A stretch of 64,000 nt of DNA from Pseudarthrobacter oxydans (GCF_034258515.1 NZ_CP139438.1:3286001-3350000), one strand, 5' to 3'; positions 16,707-26,280 are shown, counted from the first letter of the stretch. Notes: generated by a model from the sequence alone, not told the origin. Translations and numbers: made by a program.

Positions 16707-18137
16707 TCAGCCGCGGGAGATGCGGATCATCTCCTCGCGCGGCACCACCTTGATGCGTTCGCGGACCACGTGGTCCAGGCCTTCGGGCCCGGTCCAGGCA
16801 GCACCGAGGCCTGCTTCGTGGGCGTCGAGCCTGTTCCAGCCCTCCCATGTGGTGTATTCGATGCCGCGCTCTTCCAGCAGGTCGATAATCGCCTGGGGGT
16901 CAGGGTTCTTGGCCGGGGGCAGGGTCAGCCGGTCCTCAAGGAGGAAACCGATGGTTTCCAGGGCGTCGCCCTTGGTGTGGCCGATCAGGCCTACCGGCCC
17001 GCGCTTGATCCAGCCGGTGGCGTAGATGCCGGGGACGGGGTTGCCTTCAGCGTCCAGGACCCGGCCGCCTTCGTTGGGGATGACGCCCCGCTTGGCGTCG
17101 TACTCAAGTTCGTCCAGGGCGGAGCCGTGGTAGCCGATGGCCCGGTAAACGGCCTGGACCGGGTACTCGATGTACTCCCCCGTGCCCTTGGCATTCCCGG
17201 TCCCGTCGAGCTGCATGCGCTCGAACTTGATCCCGCCCACCTTGCCCGTGCCGTCGTCGAGCACCTCTACGGGGCTGTGCAGGAAGTGCAGGTGGAGCCG
17301 CCTGGAGGACGGATTCTCGGACTCGGTGTGCTCCTCCACCAGCCAGTTGGTGAGCGTGTTCACCATGGTCTTGATCTGGTTGTTGCTGCGGATGGCGTCA
17401 TCGGAGGCTTCGTCGAACTCGAAGTCCTCGGGGTAGAGCACAATGTCCACGTCGTTCATGTGGCTCAGTTCCCTCAGTTCCAGCGGCGTGAACTTCACCT
17501 GGGCCGGGCCCCGGCGGCCGAAGACGTGCACGTCCGTGACCGGCGAAGCCTTCAGCCCCTGGTAAACGTTGTCCGGAATCTCGGTGCTCAGCAGCTCCTC
17601 AGGATGCTTGACCAGCATGCGGGCCACATCCAGTGCCACGTTGCCGTTGCCGATCACCGCGATTTCCTTCGCCTCCAGGGGCCACTCGCGGGGGACGTCC
17701 GGGTGGCCGTCGTACCAGGACACAAAGTCAGCGCCGCCGAAGGAGCCCTGCAGCTCGATGCCGGGGATGTCCAGGTCAGCGTCCTTGACCGCGCCGGTGG
17801 AAAAGATCACGGCATCATAGAAGGCCCGGAAGTCGTGCAGGGTGAGGTCCCGGCCGTACGTTACATTTCCCAGGAACCGGATGTCGCCGCGGTCCAGGAC
17901 CTTGTGCAGCGCATTGACAATGCCCTTGATCCGGGGATGGTCCGGCGCCACGCCGTACCGGATCAGGCCGTACGGCGCCGGGTAGGCCTCGAACAGGTCG
18001 ATGCTGACCGCGAAGTCGCCGTCCTTGACCCCGCTGGACTTCGTGAGGATGTCCGCAGCGTAGACACCGGCCGGCCCCGCGCCCACAATGGCGACGCGGA
18101 GGGGACGGGAGGAGGCGGATTCGCTGTGGTTGGACAC
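16707..18137 (-). CDS. fprA: Ferredoxin-NADP reductase, FprA type (paralogue 1)
   Basis: 476 residues, the length of mycobacterial FprA and adrenodoxin reductase. FAD-binding GAGPAGVYAAD is at 19-29. YGLIRYGVAPDHPRIKG, the NADP-binding GNGNVALDVAR (about 160-170) and the C-terminal ATGWIKRGPVGLIGHTKGDA, the late FAD contact, follow. It transfers electrons between NADPH and ferredoxin. A second copy with the same architecture lies at 34678-36144 next to the sulfur genes. This copy has no sulfur gene beside it and may serve P450s or another ferredoxin. It lies downstream of the topoisomerase gene, which is read in the same direction. Confidence 0.93.
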   Translation of the reverse strand: MSNHSESASSRPLRVAIVGAGPAGVYAADILTKSSGVKDGDFAVSIDLFEAYPAPYGLIRYGVAPDHPRIKGIVNALHKVLDRGDIRFLGNVTYGRDLTLHDFRAFYDAVIFSTGAVKDADLDIPGIELQGSFGGADFVSWYDGHPDVPREWPLEAKEIAVIGNGNVALDVARMLVKHPEELLSTEIPDNVYQGLKASPVTDVHVFGRRGPAQVKFTPLELRELSHMNDVDIVLYPEDFEFDEASDDAIRSNNQIKTMVNTLTNWLVEEHTESENPSSRRLHLHFLHSPVEVLDDGTGKVGGIKFERMQLDGTGNAKGTGEYIEYPVQAVYRAIGYHGSALDELEYDAKRGVIPNEGGRVLDAEGNPVPGIYATGWIKRGPVGLIGHTKGDALETIGFLLEDRLTLPPAKNPDPQAIIDLLEERGIEYTTWEGWNRLDAHEAGLGAAWTGPEGLDHVVRERIKVVPREEMIRISRG

Positions 18138-18211
18138 CGGAAGCCCTTCTGAACTGGCTGTCTTGACGAGAATGCGCCGGACAGGTAGCGCACAGTCCCC
18201 TATTCTAGGGC

Positions 18212-19210
18212 TCAGCCGCTCTTCGCCAGCGGAACCACGTCACCTTCGCGGTACAGCAGGGCCCTGAGCTCGGCTTCGGCGGAGTCGGGCCGTTTGGGAT
18301 CGATGGTTTCGCCCTCGTGGTAGTGATCCACTATGCGGGGATCGACGTAGCTCTTGCGGGCGATCGACGGCGTGTTGCCCAGCACCTCGGACGCTTCCAT
18401 CATGGCCCGGGCGATGGCCCTCTTGCGTTTGGCCGCCGTCCGCCGGGCGCCTGTGCGGGCCAGGCTGCCCGCAGCCGCAACCGAGCCCCGCAGGGTCCGG
18501 AAGTCCTTGGCCGTGAAGTCGGATCCGGTCCGCTCCTTCACGTAGGCGTTGATGTCGGCACTGGTGACCGGCTTCCACTGCCGTCCCTCCTTGTACGCCA
18601 GGAGCCGGGCATTGGGGCCGCGCCGCTTGAGCAGCCGCAGCAGGACGGCGAGGTCTGCGTCGCGGAATTCCGACTCCCAGTCCTTGCCGCTCTTGGCGGG
18701 AAACTTCAGCAGGATACGGTCCTTGCGCACCGTCACGTGGGCGCAGAGCAGGGTGGCGAGCCCGTGGCTGCCGTTCTCGTTCGTGTACCGCTCAGACCCC
18801 ACCCGCAGCGATCCGCTGTCCAGCATCCGGAAGGCCCCGGCGAGGACCCGGTCACGCGAAAAGCCCTCACTGCGCAGGTCCATGGTGACCCTGCGGCGGG
18901 CCGACGGCAGCGACTCCGCCAGTTGCAGGGAACGGTCGAATTTCACCCGGTCCTTCCGTTCCCGCCATTCCGGGTGGTAGATGTACTGGCGCCGGCCCAC
19001 CGCATCCACACCGGTTGCCTGGATGTGCCCGTTCTCGAACGGGGCAATCCATACATCTGTCCACGCCGGCGGAATGCCGATACTTTCCAGCCGGTCCCGA
19101 ACCGGACCGGGCGGCAAGGTGGAGCCGTCCAGGTCCCGGTAGCTGAAGCCTTTACCGGCAGCAACACGGCGGTAGCCTCGGCCCGAAGCGTTGCTGCGCC
19201 GGAGCCTCAT
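18212..19210 (-). CDS. DNA topoisomerase IB
   Basis: 332 residues, the compact poxvirus-like form found in many soil bacteria. The catalytic set is visible: Arg136 in LRVGSERYTNENGSHG, Lys173 in FPAKSGKD, Arg238 in DFRTLRGSVAA and the nucleophile Tyr288 in ARKSYVDPRIV. The fourth general-acid position is Asn279 rather than His if the spacing is aligned conventionally. The enzyme relaxes both positive and negative supercoils through a 3'-phosphotyrosine link. It accompanies, rather than replaces, the essential type IA enzyme. A 105-bp divergent promoter region separates it from rarD. Confidence 0.92.
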   Translation of the reverse strand: MRLRRSNASGRGYRRVAAGKGFSYRDLDGSTLPPGPVRDRLESIGIPPAWTDVWIAPFENGHIQATGVDAVGRRQYIYHPEWRERKDRVKFDRSLQLAESLPSARRRVTMDLRSEGFSRDRVLAGAFRMLDSGSLRVGSERYTNENGSHGLATLLCAHVTVRKDRILLKFPAKSGKDWESEFRDADLAVLLRLLKRRGPNARLLAYKEGRQWKPVTSADINAYVKERTGSDFTAKDFRTLRGSVAAAGSLARTGARRTAAKRKRAIARAMMEASEVLGNTPSIARKSYVDPRIVDHYHEGETIDPKRPDSAEAELRALLYREGDVVPLAKSG

Positions 19211-19315
19211 GGGGCCGTGTCCGGCCGCTTGGCGAAGATCATAAAAGCAAGCCTACTGATTATTTGCCGGTTTGCGTGCCCTACCTGTTGGAATACCTGC
19301 CCCCGGGGTGGTGTT

Positions 19316-20356
19316 ATGGGTTCCGTGCCCACTCCCGATGGATCCTCCCCCGCCAGCGCCCCGGCTCCCGCCGCTGCGCCCCGTCCTTCCCGGGCAGCCG
19401 GCCCCAAAGCCGCCGGTCCCAGGGCCGTAGATAAGGAGACGACGGCGGGAATCCTCTTTGGCATCGGGGCGTACGGGCTGTGGGGGCTGCTCCCGCTGTA
19501 CTTCTTCGTCCTCATGCCGGCGGGCGCCGTCGAAATCGTGGCCAACCGGGTGGTGTGGTCCCTGCTGTTCTGCGCCCTCCTCATCATGGCCACCCGTTCC
19601 TGGTCCGCGCTGGCGCAGGCCCTGCGGGACCGGGCCGTGTTTGGTTCGCTGGCCCTGGCCGCCCTCCTGATCGCCGTCAACTGGCTGACGTACACCTACG
19701 GGGTGACCACCGGGCAGGCCGTTGAGGCCTCCCTTGGCTACTTCATCAACCCGCTGGTGTCTGTCCTGCTGGGCGTGTTCGTCCTGAAGGAGAGGCTGCG
19801 TCCGCTGCAGTGGACCGCCGTCGGCATCGGTTTTGTGGCGGTGGGCGTCCTCACCTACTCCTACGGCAAGCTGCCGTGGATCGCACTGACCCTGGCCTTC
19901 AGCTTCGGCCTCTACGGTTTCGTCAAGAAGCGGGTGGGGTCCAGGGTGGACGCCGTCACCAGCCTCAGCGTGGAGAGCATGGTGCTGGCCCCGTTCGCGG
20001 CGGCCACGATGGTCTACCTGGCAGCCGCCGGAACAGCCACGCTCACCACCCAGGGACCGGGCCATTTCTGGCTCCTGCTGGCCTCCGGCGTGATCACGGC
20101 GGTACCGCTGCTGTTCTTTGGAGCCTCGGCCCGCCGGCTCCCCCTGACAACCATCGGGCTGCTGCAGTACTTCGCGCCAGTGCTGCAGTTCATCCTGGCG
20201 CTGGTGGTGTTCAGGGAAGCGATGACCCTGGACCGCTGGATCGGCTTCGGCGTGGTGTGGGTGGCGCTGCTGGTCCTGACCGTGGACATGCTGCGCACGG
20301 CCCGCAAGGCGTCCGTGGCCCGGAGACGGAACCGGGCGGCCCTCAAATCCCCCTAG
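19316..20356 (+). CDS. rarD: EamA-family transporter RarD
   Basis: 346 residues. A Pro/Ala-rich cytoplasmic tail of about 40 residues precedes ten hydrophobic helices in the two-EamA-domain order. The segment GLLPLYFFVLMPAGAVEIVANRVVWSLLF and the later VEASLGYFINPLVSVLLGVFVLKERLRPLQW are typical of RarD. ATG 19316 follows GGGGTGG; the much longer open frame reaching back to 18317 runs antisense to the topoisomerase and is rejected. RarD proteins are drug/metabolite-type permeases of unsettled substrate. Confidence 0.9.
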   Translation: MGSVPTPDGSSPASAPAPAAAPRPSRAAGPKAAGPRAVDKETTAGILFGIGAYGLWGLLPLYFFVLMPAGAVEIVANRVVWSLLFCALLIMATRSWSALAQALRDRAVFGSLALAALLIAVNWLTYTYGVTTGQAVEASLGYFINPLVSVLLGVFVLKERLRPLQWTAVGIGFVAVGVLTYSYGKLPWIALTLAFSFGLYGFVKKRVGSRVDAVTSLSVESMVLAPFAAATMVYLAAAGTATLTTQGPGHFWLLLASGVITAVPLLFFGASARRLPLTTIGLLQYFAPVLQFILALVVFREAMTLDRWIGFGVVWVALLVLTVDMLRTARKASVARRRNRAALKSP

Positions 20357-20396
20357 CCCCCTGTTGCCGGGAACCCCGGTGGAGTAGGTTGCTCGG

Positions 20397-21650
20397 ATGG
20401 AGGACTCATATCAGGTCATCGTGATCGGGGCCGGATTCGCCGGCACCGCTGCAGCCAGGGAACTTGGCCGCAAGGGCGTCCGCGTCCTGCTTATCGATTC
20501 GAACAACTACCACCAGTTCCAGCCGCTGCTGTACCAGGTGGCCACCTCGCAGATCGGCGTGTCCGCCATTGCCCGCCCCATCCGGTCCATGTTCCGGCGG
20601 ATTCGCAACGTGCGGGTCCTGACCGCGGAAGTGGCCTCGGTTGATGTTGGAAACCGCACCGTCACCACCGACGAGGGTGACACGTTCCGCGCCCAGGTTT
20701 TGGTGATCGCCGTGGGCGCCGTGCCCAACTTCTTCAATACGCCCGGGGCGGAGGAGCATGCCTTCCCGCTGTACTCCGTGACCGACGCCACCAGGCTTGG
20801 AACCAGCGTGACCCGGCTGCTGGACCGGGCCGACCGCGAGCCTGGAACCGAAGTGGACATGGTGGTGGTGGGCGGCGGTCCCACGGGGGTGGAGACTGCC
20901 GGCGCCCTGGCGGAAAACATCAAGTTCGTTGTGGCAAAGTTCTTCTCCCCGGAACTGGCGGCCCGGTGCCGCGTGCACCTGGTGGACATGGTGCCGAGCG
21001 TGCTCGCCATGTTTTCTTCCAAGTCCCAGGAATACACCCGGCAACGCCTGGCGAAGATAGGTGTCCAGATGCATATGGGGGTGGGCGTCACCGAAGTCAG
21101 GGCCGACGGCGTGACGCTGGCTGACGGGACGGTCATCCCGGGCGGGATCGTTGTCTGGGCCGGCGGGCTGAAGGGCGGTGACCTCATCGCCGGCTCGGGG
21201 CTGCCGCAGGGAAAGGGCGGCCGGATCGACGTCCAGGCAGACCTGACGGCCCCTGGTGCGGAAGGCGTGTATGTCATCGGCGACGCCGCCAACATCACCG
21301 ATTCGACCGGAGCGAAACTGCCGCAGCTCGGTTCGGTGGCCCAGCAGGCCGGGAAGTGGGCCGCGCGCAACATCCTTGCCGACCTCAACGGCGGAACCCG
21401 GCAGCCTTTCCGCTACGTGGACAAGGGATACATGGCGATGATCGGGCGGGGCGCGGCGGTGGCTGAACTTGGGCGCCGGCGCGTCCAGCTCCAGGGTCCG
21501 CTGGCTTTTCTGTCCTGGCTCCTGGTGCACCTTGCCCTGCTGTCCGGATTCCAGCAGAAAGTCCGCGCCCTCTTTTCCTGGCTCAACGGCTACGTGCTGC
21601 ACAGTCCCGCGCAGGTGGTCATCGGCGAACCGGACAAAGCCCAGAGGTAG
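20397..21650 (+). CDS. ndh: Type II NADH dehydrogenase (NDH-2)
   Basis: 417 residues. Two Rossmann motifs are seen: GAGFAGTAAARELGRKG near the N-terminus for FAD and VVVGGGPTGVETAGALAE (about 157-174) for NADH. The quinone-side sequence PQLGSVAQQAGKWAARNI and the C-terminal membrane-binding segment (LAFLSWLLVHLALLSGFQQKV) are also typical. It passes electrons from NADH to menaquinone without pumping protons. The link to the menaquinone genes at 51-62 kb is functional, not positional. It starts 40 bases after rarD and ends at a strong bidirectional terminator. Confidence 0.93.
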   Translation: MEDSYQVIVIGAGFAGTAAARELGRKGVRVLLIDSNNYHQFQPLLYQVATSQIGVSAIARPIRSMFRRIRNVRVLTAEVASVDVGNRTVTTDEGDTFRAQVLVIAVGAVPNFFNTPGAEEHAFPLYSVTDATRLGTSVTRLLDRADREPGTEVDMVVVGGGPTGVETAGALAENIKFVVAKFFSPELAARCRVHLVDMVPSVLAMFSSKSQEYTRQRLAKIGVQMHMGVGVTEVRADGVTLADGTVIPGGIVVWAGGLKGGDLIAGSGLPQGKGGRIDVQADLTAPGAEGVYVIGDAANITDSTGAKLPQLGSVAQQAGKWAARNILADLNGGTRQPFRYVDKGYMAMIGRGAAVAELGRRRVQLQGPLAFLSWLLVHLALLSGFQQKVRALFSWLNGYVLHSPAQVVIGEPDKAQR

Positions 21651-21664
21651 CGGCGCCTTAATCC

Positions 21665-21700
21665 CCCGAGGCCCCGGAACAGTAGTTCCGGGGCCTCGGG
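21665..21700. terminator. Bidirectional terminator between ndh and gabT
   Basis: A perfect 16-bp stem (21665-21680 with 21685-21700) with the loop AGTA lies between convergent genes. A T-rich tail (TTGTGTT) follows on the + strand. Confidence 0.88.
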
Positions 21701-21742
21701 TTGTGTTCGCGCCGTTGCGAGGGACGCTAACTCTGTGGACTG

Positions 21743-23113
21743 CTACGCGTTGGCTTTGATGGCGGCGGCCAGGACGTCCAGGCCGTCGGTCAGCAGTTCG
21801 TCGGTGATGACCAGCGGCGGCAGCAGGCGGATCACGTTTCCGTAGGTGCCGCAGGTGAGGATGATGACACCTTCCTTCAGGCACGCGGCCGCCACGGCCT
21901 TGGTCAGCTCCGGGTTCGGTTCCTTGGAGCCAGCCTGGACCAGTTCGACGGCGAGCATGGCGCCGCGCCCGCGGACATCGCCGATAACGGCTGTTCCGGC
22001 ACCGGCAAGCTCGGCCTGCAGCGCGCGGAGGCGGGTAGTGGCCAGGGCTTCAATGTGGCGGGCCCGGCCGTTCAGGTCGTACTCCTCCATGGAGCCGATG
22101 GATGCCAGCGCGGCTGCGCATGCCACCGGGTTGCCGCCGTAGGTGCCGCCCAGGCCCCCGGGATGCACGGCGTCGAGCAGGTCTGCCCGGCCGGTGATGG
22201 CGGAGAGCGGCATGCCGCCGGCGATGCCCTTGGCCAGGGTCAGGATGTCCGGGACAACACCCTCGTGGTTGACGGCGAACCATTCACCGGTGCGGCAGAA
22301 GCCGGACTGGACCTCGTCCGCGATGAAGACGATGCCCTTCTCCTTGGCCCACGCGGCCAGTGCCGGGAGGAAGCCCTCGGCCGGGACAATGAACCCGCCT
22401 TCGCCCTGGATGGGTTCGATGATGATCGCGGCAACCTGGTCCCCGCCGATCTGCTTCTCGATCATGGTGATGGCGCGCTTGGCGGCCTCGGCACCGGTGA
22501 TCTCCGGGTTTTCCTCGCGGTACGGGTAGCTCATGGGCATGCGGTACACCTCGGGCGCGAAGGGGCCGAAGTTGGTCTTGTACGGCATGGCCTTGGCGGT
22601 GAGCGCCATGGTGAGGTTGGTCCGGCCGTGGTAGGCGTGGTCGAAGGCCACGACGGCGTCGCGTCCGGTGGCGAGGCGGGCCACCTTGACGGCGTTCTCC
22701 ACCGCCTCAGCGCCGGAGTTGAAGAGGACCGTGCGCTTCTCGTGGTCGCCGGGCGTGAGGCGGTTGAGCTGCTCCGCGAGGGCCACGTACCCCTCGTACG
22801 GGGTGACCATGAAGCAGGTGTGCGTGAAGTGCTCCACGGCTTCCTTGACGGCCCCGACGACGGCGGGATCGGACGCGCCCACGCTGGTCACCGCGATGCC
22901 TGAGCCGAGGTCGATGAAGGAGTTGCCGTCGACGTCGTGGATGATCCCGCCGTCGGCGTCTGCAACGTAGACGGGAACGGCGGAGGCGACGCCGGCGGCA
23001 ACTACCGCCTTGCGGCGCTCGGCCAGTGCCACCGACTTGGGCCCGGGGAAGTCGGCCTGGACCCGGCGCTTCTGCTCCAGGCGGAAGGTGATGTCTGATG
23101 CGGTGGTGGTCAT
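21743..23113 (-). CDS. gabT: 4-aminobutyrate aminotransferase
   Basis: 456 residues of class III PLP aminotransferases. The PLP lysine is Lys295 in LTLAKGIAGGMPLSAI, and Asp266 in IADEVQSG is the pyridine-nitrogen partner. It converts GABA and 2-oxoglutarate to succinic semialdehyde and glutamate. ATG 23113 (MTTTASD) is chosen over an in-frame start at 23182 that would add an unrelated 23-residue extension. It lies 52 bases after the dehydrogenase gene and probably belongs to the same operon, under the divergent PucR regulator. Confidence 0.93.
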   Translation of the reverse strand: MTTTASDITFRLEQKRRVQADFPGPKSVALAERRKAVVAAGVASAVPVYVADADGGIIHDVDGNSFIDLGSGIAVTSVGASDPAVVGAVKEAVEHFTHTCFMVTPYEGYVALAEQLNRLTPGDHEKRTVLFNSGAEAVENAVKVARLATGRDAVVAFDHAYHGRTNLTMALTAKAMPYKTNFGPFAPEVYRMPMSYPYREENPEITGAEAAKRAITMIEKQIGGDQVAAIIIEPIQGEGGFIVPAEGFLPALAAWAKEKGIVFIADEVQSGFCRTGEWFAVNHEGVVPDILTLAKGIAGGMPLSAITGRADLLDAVHPGGLGGTYGGNPVACAAALASIGSMEEYDLNGRARHIEALATTRLRALQAELAGAGTAVIGDVRGRGAMLAVELVQAGSKEPNPELTKAVAAACLKEGVIILTCGTYGNVIRLLPPLVITDELLTDGLDVLAAAIKANA

Positions 23114-23165
23114 GGGGAGCCTTTCTGGAAAGCCTGGGGTTTGATGCGGAGGTTTGGCGGCAGGG

Positions 23166-24596
23166 TTATGCGTCGAGTGCACTCATGACGTGCTTGATGC
23201 GCGTGTAGTCCTCAACGCCGTACATGGAGAGGTCCTTGCCGTAGCCGGACTGCTTGAAGCCGCCGTGGGGCATTTCGGCGGTGAGGAGGATGTGGGTGTT
23301 GATCCAGACGGCGCCGAAGTCCAGGTCGCGGCTCAGGCGCATGGCCGTACCGTGGTCGGTGGTCCACACGCTGGAGGCGAGGGCATAGTCCACGTCATTC
23401 GCCAGTTCCACAGCTTCTTCCTCGGTGCTGAACTTCTGCACGGTGATGACGGGCCCAAAGGTTTCCTTCTGGACGATGTCATCGCTTTGCCTGGCGCCGG
23501 TGACGATGGTGGGTTCGAAGAAGTAGCCCTTCTCCCCCGCCCGGTGGCCGCCAATTTCGATCCGGCAGTTGGCAGGCAGGTTCTCCACCACCGAGCTGAC
23601 GGCGTTGAAGTGGTTGATGTTGTTCAGCGGGCCGAAGTAGTTGTCCTCATCGTTCTGCGAGCCGGTGCGGAGGGTTTTGGTGTGCTCCACCATGGCGGCG
23701 ACGACGTCGTCGTGCACCGAGTCCTCCACCAGCACGCGCGTGATCGCGGTGCAGTCCTGGCCTGCGTTGAAGAATGCGAACTCGGCGATGGCCGCGGCAC
23801 TCTTCTTGATATCGGCGTCCTTGAAGACGATGGCCGGCGCCTTGCCGCCAAGCTCCAGGTGGGCACGCTTGAGGCCCTTGGCGGCACCGGACGCCACAGC
23901 GATACCGGCACGGACGGAGCCGGTGATGGACACCAGGCCGGGAACCTTGTGGTCCACCATCAGGGCACCGGTCTCGCCCGTGCCCAGCACCACGTTCAGG
24001 ACGCCGGCGGGCAGGATGTCCCCTGCGAGGCGGGCCAGGACCAGCGTGGATTCGGGGGTGGTGTCCGAGGGCTTGAGGACCACGGTGTTGCCGGCGGCGA
24101 GCGCCGGGCCGATCTTCCAGATGGCCATCAGGAAGGGATAGTTCCAGGGTGCAACCTGGGCCACGACGCCGATGGGTTCGCGGCGGACGTAGGAGGTGTG
24201 CCCCTCGAAGTATTCGCCGGCGGACTTGCCTTCAAGGATGCGGGCTGCGCCGGCAAAGAAACGGAGCTGGTCGGCGCCGGCCGCCACTTCCTCGGAGGCG
24301 ATCAGGGAGCGGACCTGGCCCGTGTTGCGGTGCTGGGCCTCCACGAGTTCGTCACTGTTGGCCTCGACGGCGTCGGCGAGCTTGAGGAGCATCAGCTGGC
24401 GCTGCCCCGGGGTGACGTGCTTCCAGGTCCTGAAGGCGTCCTTGGCTGCGGTCATGGCGGCGTCCACATCGGCCTGCACCGAGACGGGCGAGTGCGCCAC
24501 GACCTCCCCGTTGGTCGGGTTCACGATGTCCAGCAGGGTGGTGCCGGCAGGGGTGACGAACTTCCCGTTGATGAAGTTCTGCAAGGTTTGGACCAC
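23166..24596 (-). CDS. Gamma-aminobutyraldehyde-type dehydrogenase
   Basis: 476 residues. The catalytic Cys282 lies in FNAGQDCTAITR and Glu248 in HLELGGKAP. FFNAGQDCTA is the signature shared by aminobutyraldehyde dehydrogenases (PatD/YdcW). It oxidises 4-aminobutanal to GABA in putrescine breakdown, feeding gabT next door. GTG 24596 has AGAGG 9 bases upstream. A TTG at 24605, three codons earlier, has no spacing to the ribosome site. A succinic semialdehyde dehydrogenase function is less likely but not excluded. Confidence 0.88.
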   Translation of the reverse strand: MVQTLQNFINGKFVTPAGTTLLDIVNPTNGEVVAHSPVSVQADVDAAMTAAKDAFRTWKHVTPGQRQLMLLKLADAVEANSDELVEAQHRNTGQVRSLIASEEVAAGADQLRFFAGAARILEGKSAGEYFEGHTSYVRREPIGVVAQVAPWNYPFLMAIWKIGPALAAGNTVVLKPSDTTPESTLVLARLAGDILPAGVLNVVLGTGETGALMVDHKVPGLVSITGSVRAGIAVASGAAKGLKRAHLELGGKAPAIVFKDADIKKSAAAIAEFAFFNAGQDCTAITRVLVEDSVHDDVVAAMVEHTKTLRTGSQNDEDNYFGPLNNINHFNAVSSVVENLPANCRIEIGGHRAGEKGYFFEPTIVTGARQSDDIVQKETFGPVITVQKFSTEEEAVELANDVDYALASSVWTTDHGTAMRLSRDLDFGAVWINTHILLTAEMPHGGFKQSGYGKDLSMYGVEDYTRIKHVMSALDA

Positions 24597-24686
24597 GGTG
24601 TGCAACCTCTTTCGTAGGGGCCACCCGCGCCCGGGCGGAGTTCGGGGCGGATGGATGGAACTGCCTTGAGCCTATGCCAGCGCCCC

Positions 24687-24711
24687 TGTGCAGTGAATAG
24701 CCACCTGCACA
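24687..24711. promoter_or_regulatory. Candidate PucR operator in divergent promoter
   Basis: TGTGCA (24687-24692) and TGCACA (24706-24711) are perfect inverted half-sites 13 bp apart, near the middle of the 168-bp gap between the dehydrogenase and pucR-like starts. This is the placement expected for a shared regulator site. Confidence 0.45.
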
Positions 24712-24764
24712 CCCTTCCGGGAGCTGTTTAGTGCGGTTGCCCAGCGCCCGTTTATCCTTGATCC

Positions 24765-26201
24765 ATGGCCATCTCCCTTGCCGCCCTGCTGGGTGTTAAC
24801 TCCCTGAAGCTGTCCAAGGCCGGGGTCGCCGAGACCACCTGGCACCAGGACATCAACTGGGTGGCAGTCACGGAACTGGAGGATCCGCACCGGTTCCTCA
24901 ACGGCGGGGAACTGATCCTCACCACCGGCCTGCGCCTGCGATCCGCGCCGGAGCAGCGGCGCTTTGTCCGGCAGGTGCAGCGGGCCGGTGCCGTGGGCAT
25001 TGGCTTCGGCGTGGGGCTCTCGCACGAGACGGTCCCTCCTGCCCTGCTGGCGGAGGCGAACCGGTGGGGCCTGCCGGTGGTGGAGGTTCCCTACGAGACG
25101 CCGTTCATTGCCATCGGCAAGCTGGTGGCCGACGCCCAGTCCGCGGACCACTACGCCAAACTCGAGCGGCTGATCGCCGGGCACCAGATTCTGGCCCGGG
25201 CACTGCTCACCGGTGGCGGGCTCGCCGAGCTCCTCAAGCACCTGGGCAACATGCTGCGCACCGACGTGGCCCTCACCCAGTTCACGGCCCAGCTCTACAA
25301 CAGCAGCAGCGATTCCCCGTCCGCGGACTCCTGGTCCTCCTATCCCGTCCCCACCGGCCGGCGGGATGCCTGCACCCTCTGGGTCCGGCAGCCCTTCGAG
25401 GACTCGGGCATCATCGGGTACGCCCAAAGCCTGATCAGCGTGGAGCTGAACAACATGGTCAAGCAGCGCCAGGCCCAGCGTGCCCTCTGCGGCCAGGTCC
25501 TGGAAGACGTGATCCACGGGGCGCTGGAGACCAGCGAGGCCCAGCGGCGCCTGGCCGGCGTGGGCGTCAACAGCACCCGGAAGAACGTGGTGCTGCTGGC
25601 CGTTTCGGCCGCCCACAACAAGGCACTGGTGAGTACCTCGGTGCCGCGCGAACTGGAAAAGGCGGTGGCCGCCGTCGTGGGCAAGGACCTGGTGCTGGTC
25701 ATTAATGACGACGGCGGCGGCGCACCTGCCCTTGCCCGGAAGCTGAGCGACCACCTGGCAGAAGCCGGCATCCACGCCACGATCGGGATCGGCGGCGCGT
25801 ACACCAAGCCGAACGGCCTGCGGTGGAGCTACTTTGAGGCCCGTGACGCGGCAAGCCACGGCCTGCCCGTCAATGAGCCGGAGCGCCTCAGCCTGACATC
25901 GCTGCTCCTGGCCAGCGAGGACGTACCGCTGGCGGACATGGCCAACGAGTCCCTGGACCCGCTGCGGACCTTTGACGCCGCCCACGGCTCGGAACTGATG
26001 GCCACGCTGGAGAGCTACCTCAACAACAACGGCTCGGTGGCCGCCGTCGCCGAGGAGCTCACCCTGCATCGGAACACCGTCCGGTACCGGCTGGCGCAGA
26101 TTACCGAGCTGACCGGTTACGACCCCGCCGTCACCGCGGACCGCGTGCAGCTCTGGCTGGCGCTGGCCGTGGCCCGGCTGTCCGCGCGGCAGGGGAAATA
26201 A
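24765..26201 (+). CDS. PucR-family transcriptional regulator of GABA/putrescine genes
   Basis: 478 residues. The N-terminal PucR (purine-catabolism regulator type) domain covers about residues 5-125 (LNGGELILTTGLRL is typical). A GGDEF-like middle region follows, and the C-terminal HTH_30 ends at about 470 with LESYLNNNGSVAAVAEELTLHRNTVRYRLAQITELTG. It is divergent from the dehydrogenase-gabT operon. Homologues in this position, such as GabR/PucR of actinobacteria, activate GABA or polyamine catabolism. The effector is inferred from context. Confidence 0.88.
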   Translation: MAISLAALLGVNSLKLSKAGVAETTWHQDINWVAVTELEDPHRFLNGGELILTTGLRLRSAPEQRRFVRQVQRAGAVGIGFGVGLSHETVPPALLAEANRWGLPVVEVPYETPFIAIGKLVADAQSADHYAKLERLIAGHQILARALLTGGGLAELLKHLGNMLRTDVALTQFTAQLYNSSSDSPSADSWSSYPVPTGRRDACTLWVRQPFEDSGIIGYAQSLISVELNNMVKQRQAQRALCGQVLEDVIHGALETSEAQRRLAGVGVNSTRKNVVLLAVSAAHNKALVSTSVPRELEKAVAAVVGKDLVLVINDDGGGAPALARKLSDHLAEAGIHATIGIGGAYTKPNGLRWSYFEARDAASHGLPVNEPERLSLTSLLLASEDVPLADMANESLDPLRTFDAAHGSELMATLESYLNNNGSVAAVAEELTLHRNTVRYRLAQITELTGYDPAVTADRVQLWLALAVARLSARQGK

Positions 26202-26204
26202 CGC

Positions 26205-26267
26205 CAACGCGGGGTCACTTCCTGCCCGATATCAGCGATTTATCGGGCGTTATCTGACCCCGAGTTG
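26205..26267. repeat. Family A palindromic intergenic repeat, copy 1 (63 bp)
   Basis: The outer arms CAACGCGGGGTCA (26205-26217) and TGACCCCGAGTTG (26255-26267) enclose an inner stem GCCCGATA with TATCGGGC. Copy 2 at 34605-34667 is exactly the same length and matches at about 50 of 63 positions. Both lie between convergent genes, so a terminator role is likely, but the conservation exceeds what a terminator needs. Confidence 0.85.
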
Positions 26268-26280
26268 CCCTGACATGCCG

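Noticed and set aside
16686..18152. 488-residue open frame on the + strand opposite fprA
   Set aside because: Its codons are the complement of a well-supported FprA gene. The translation is rich in Val, Gly, His and Gln as expected from a high-GC antisense shadow. A similar frame occurs opposite the second fprA (34654-36138).
18317..19315. N-terminal extension of rarD
   Set aside because: This part of the open frame is antisense to topoisomerase IB; the RarD fold begins after ATG 19316.
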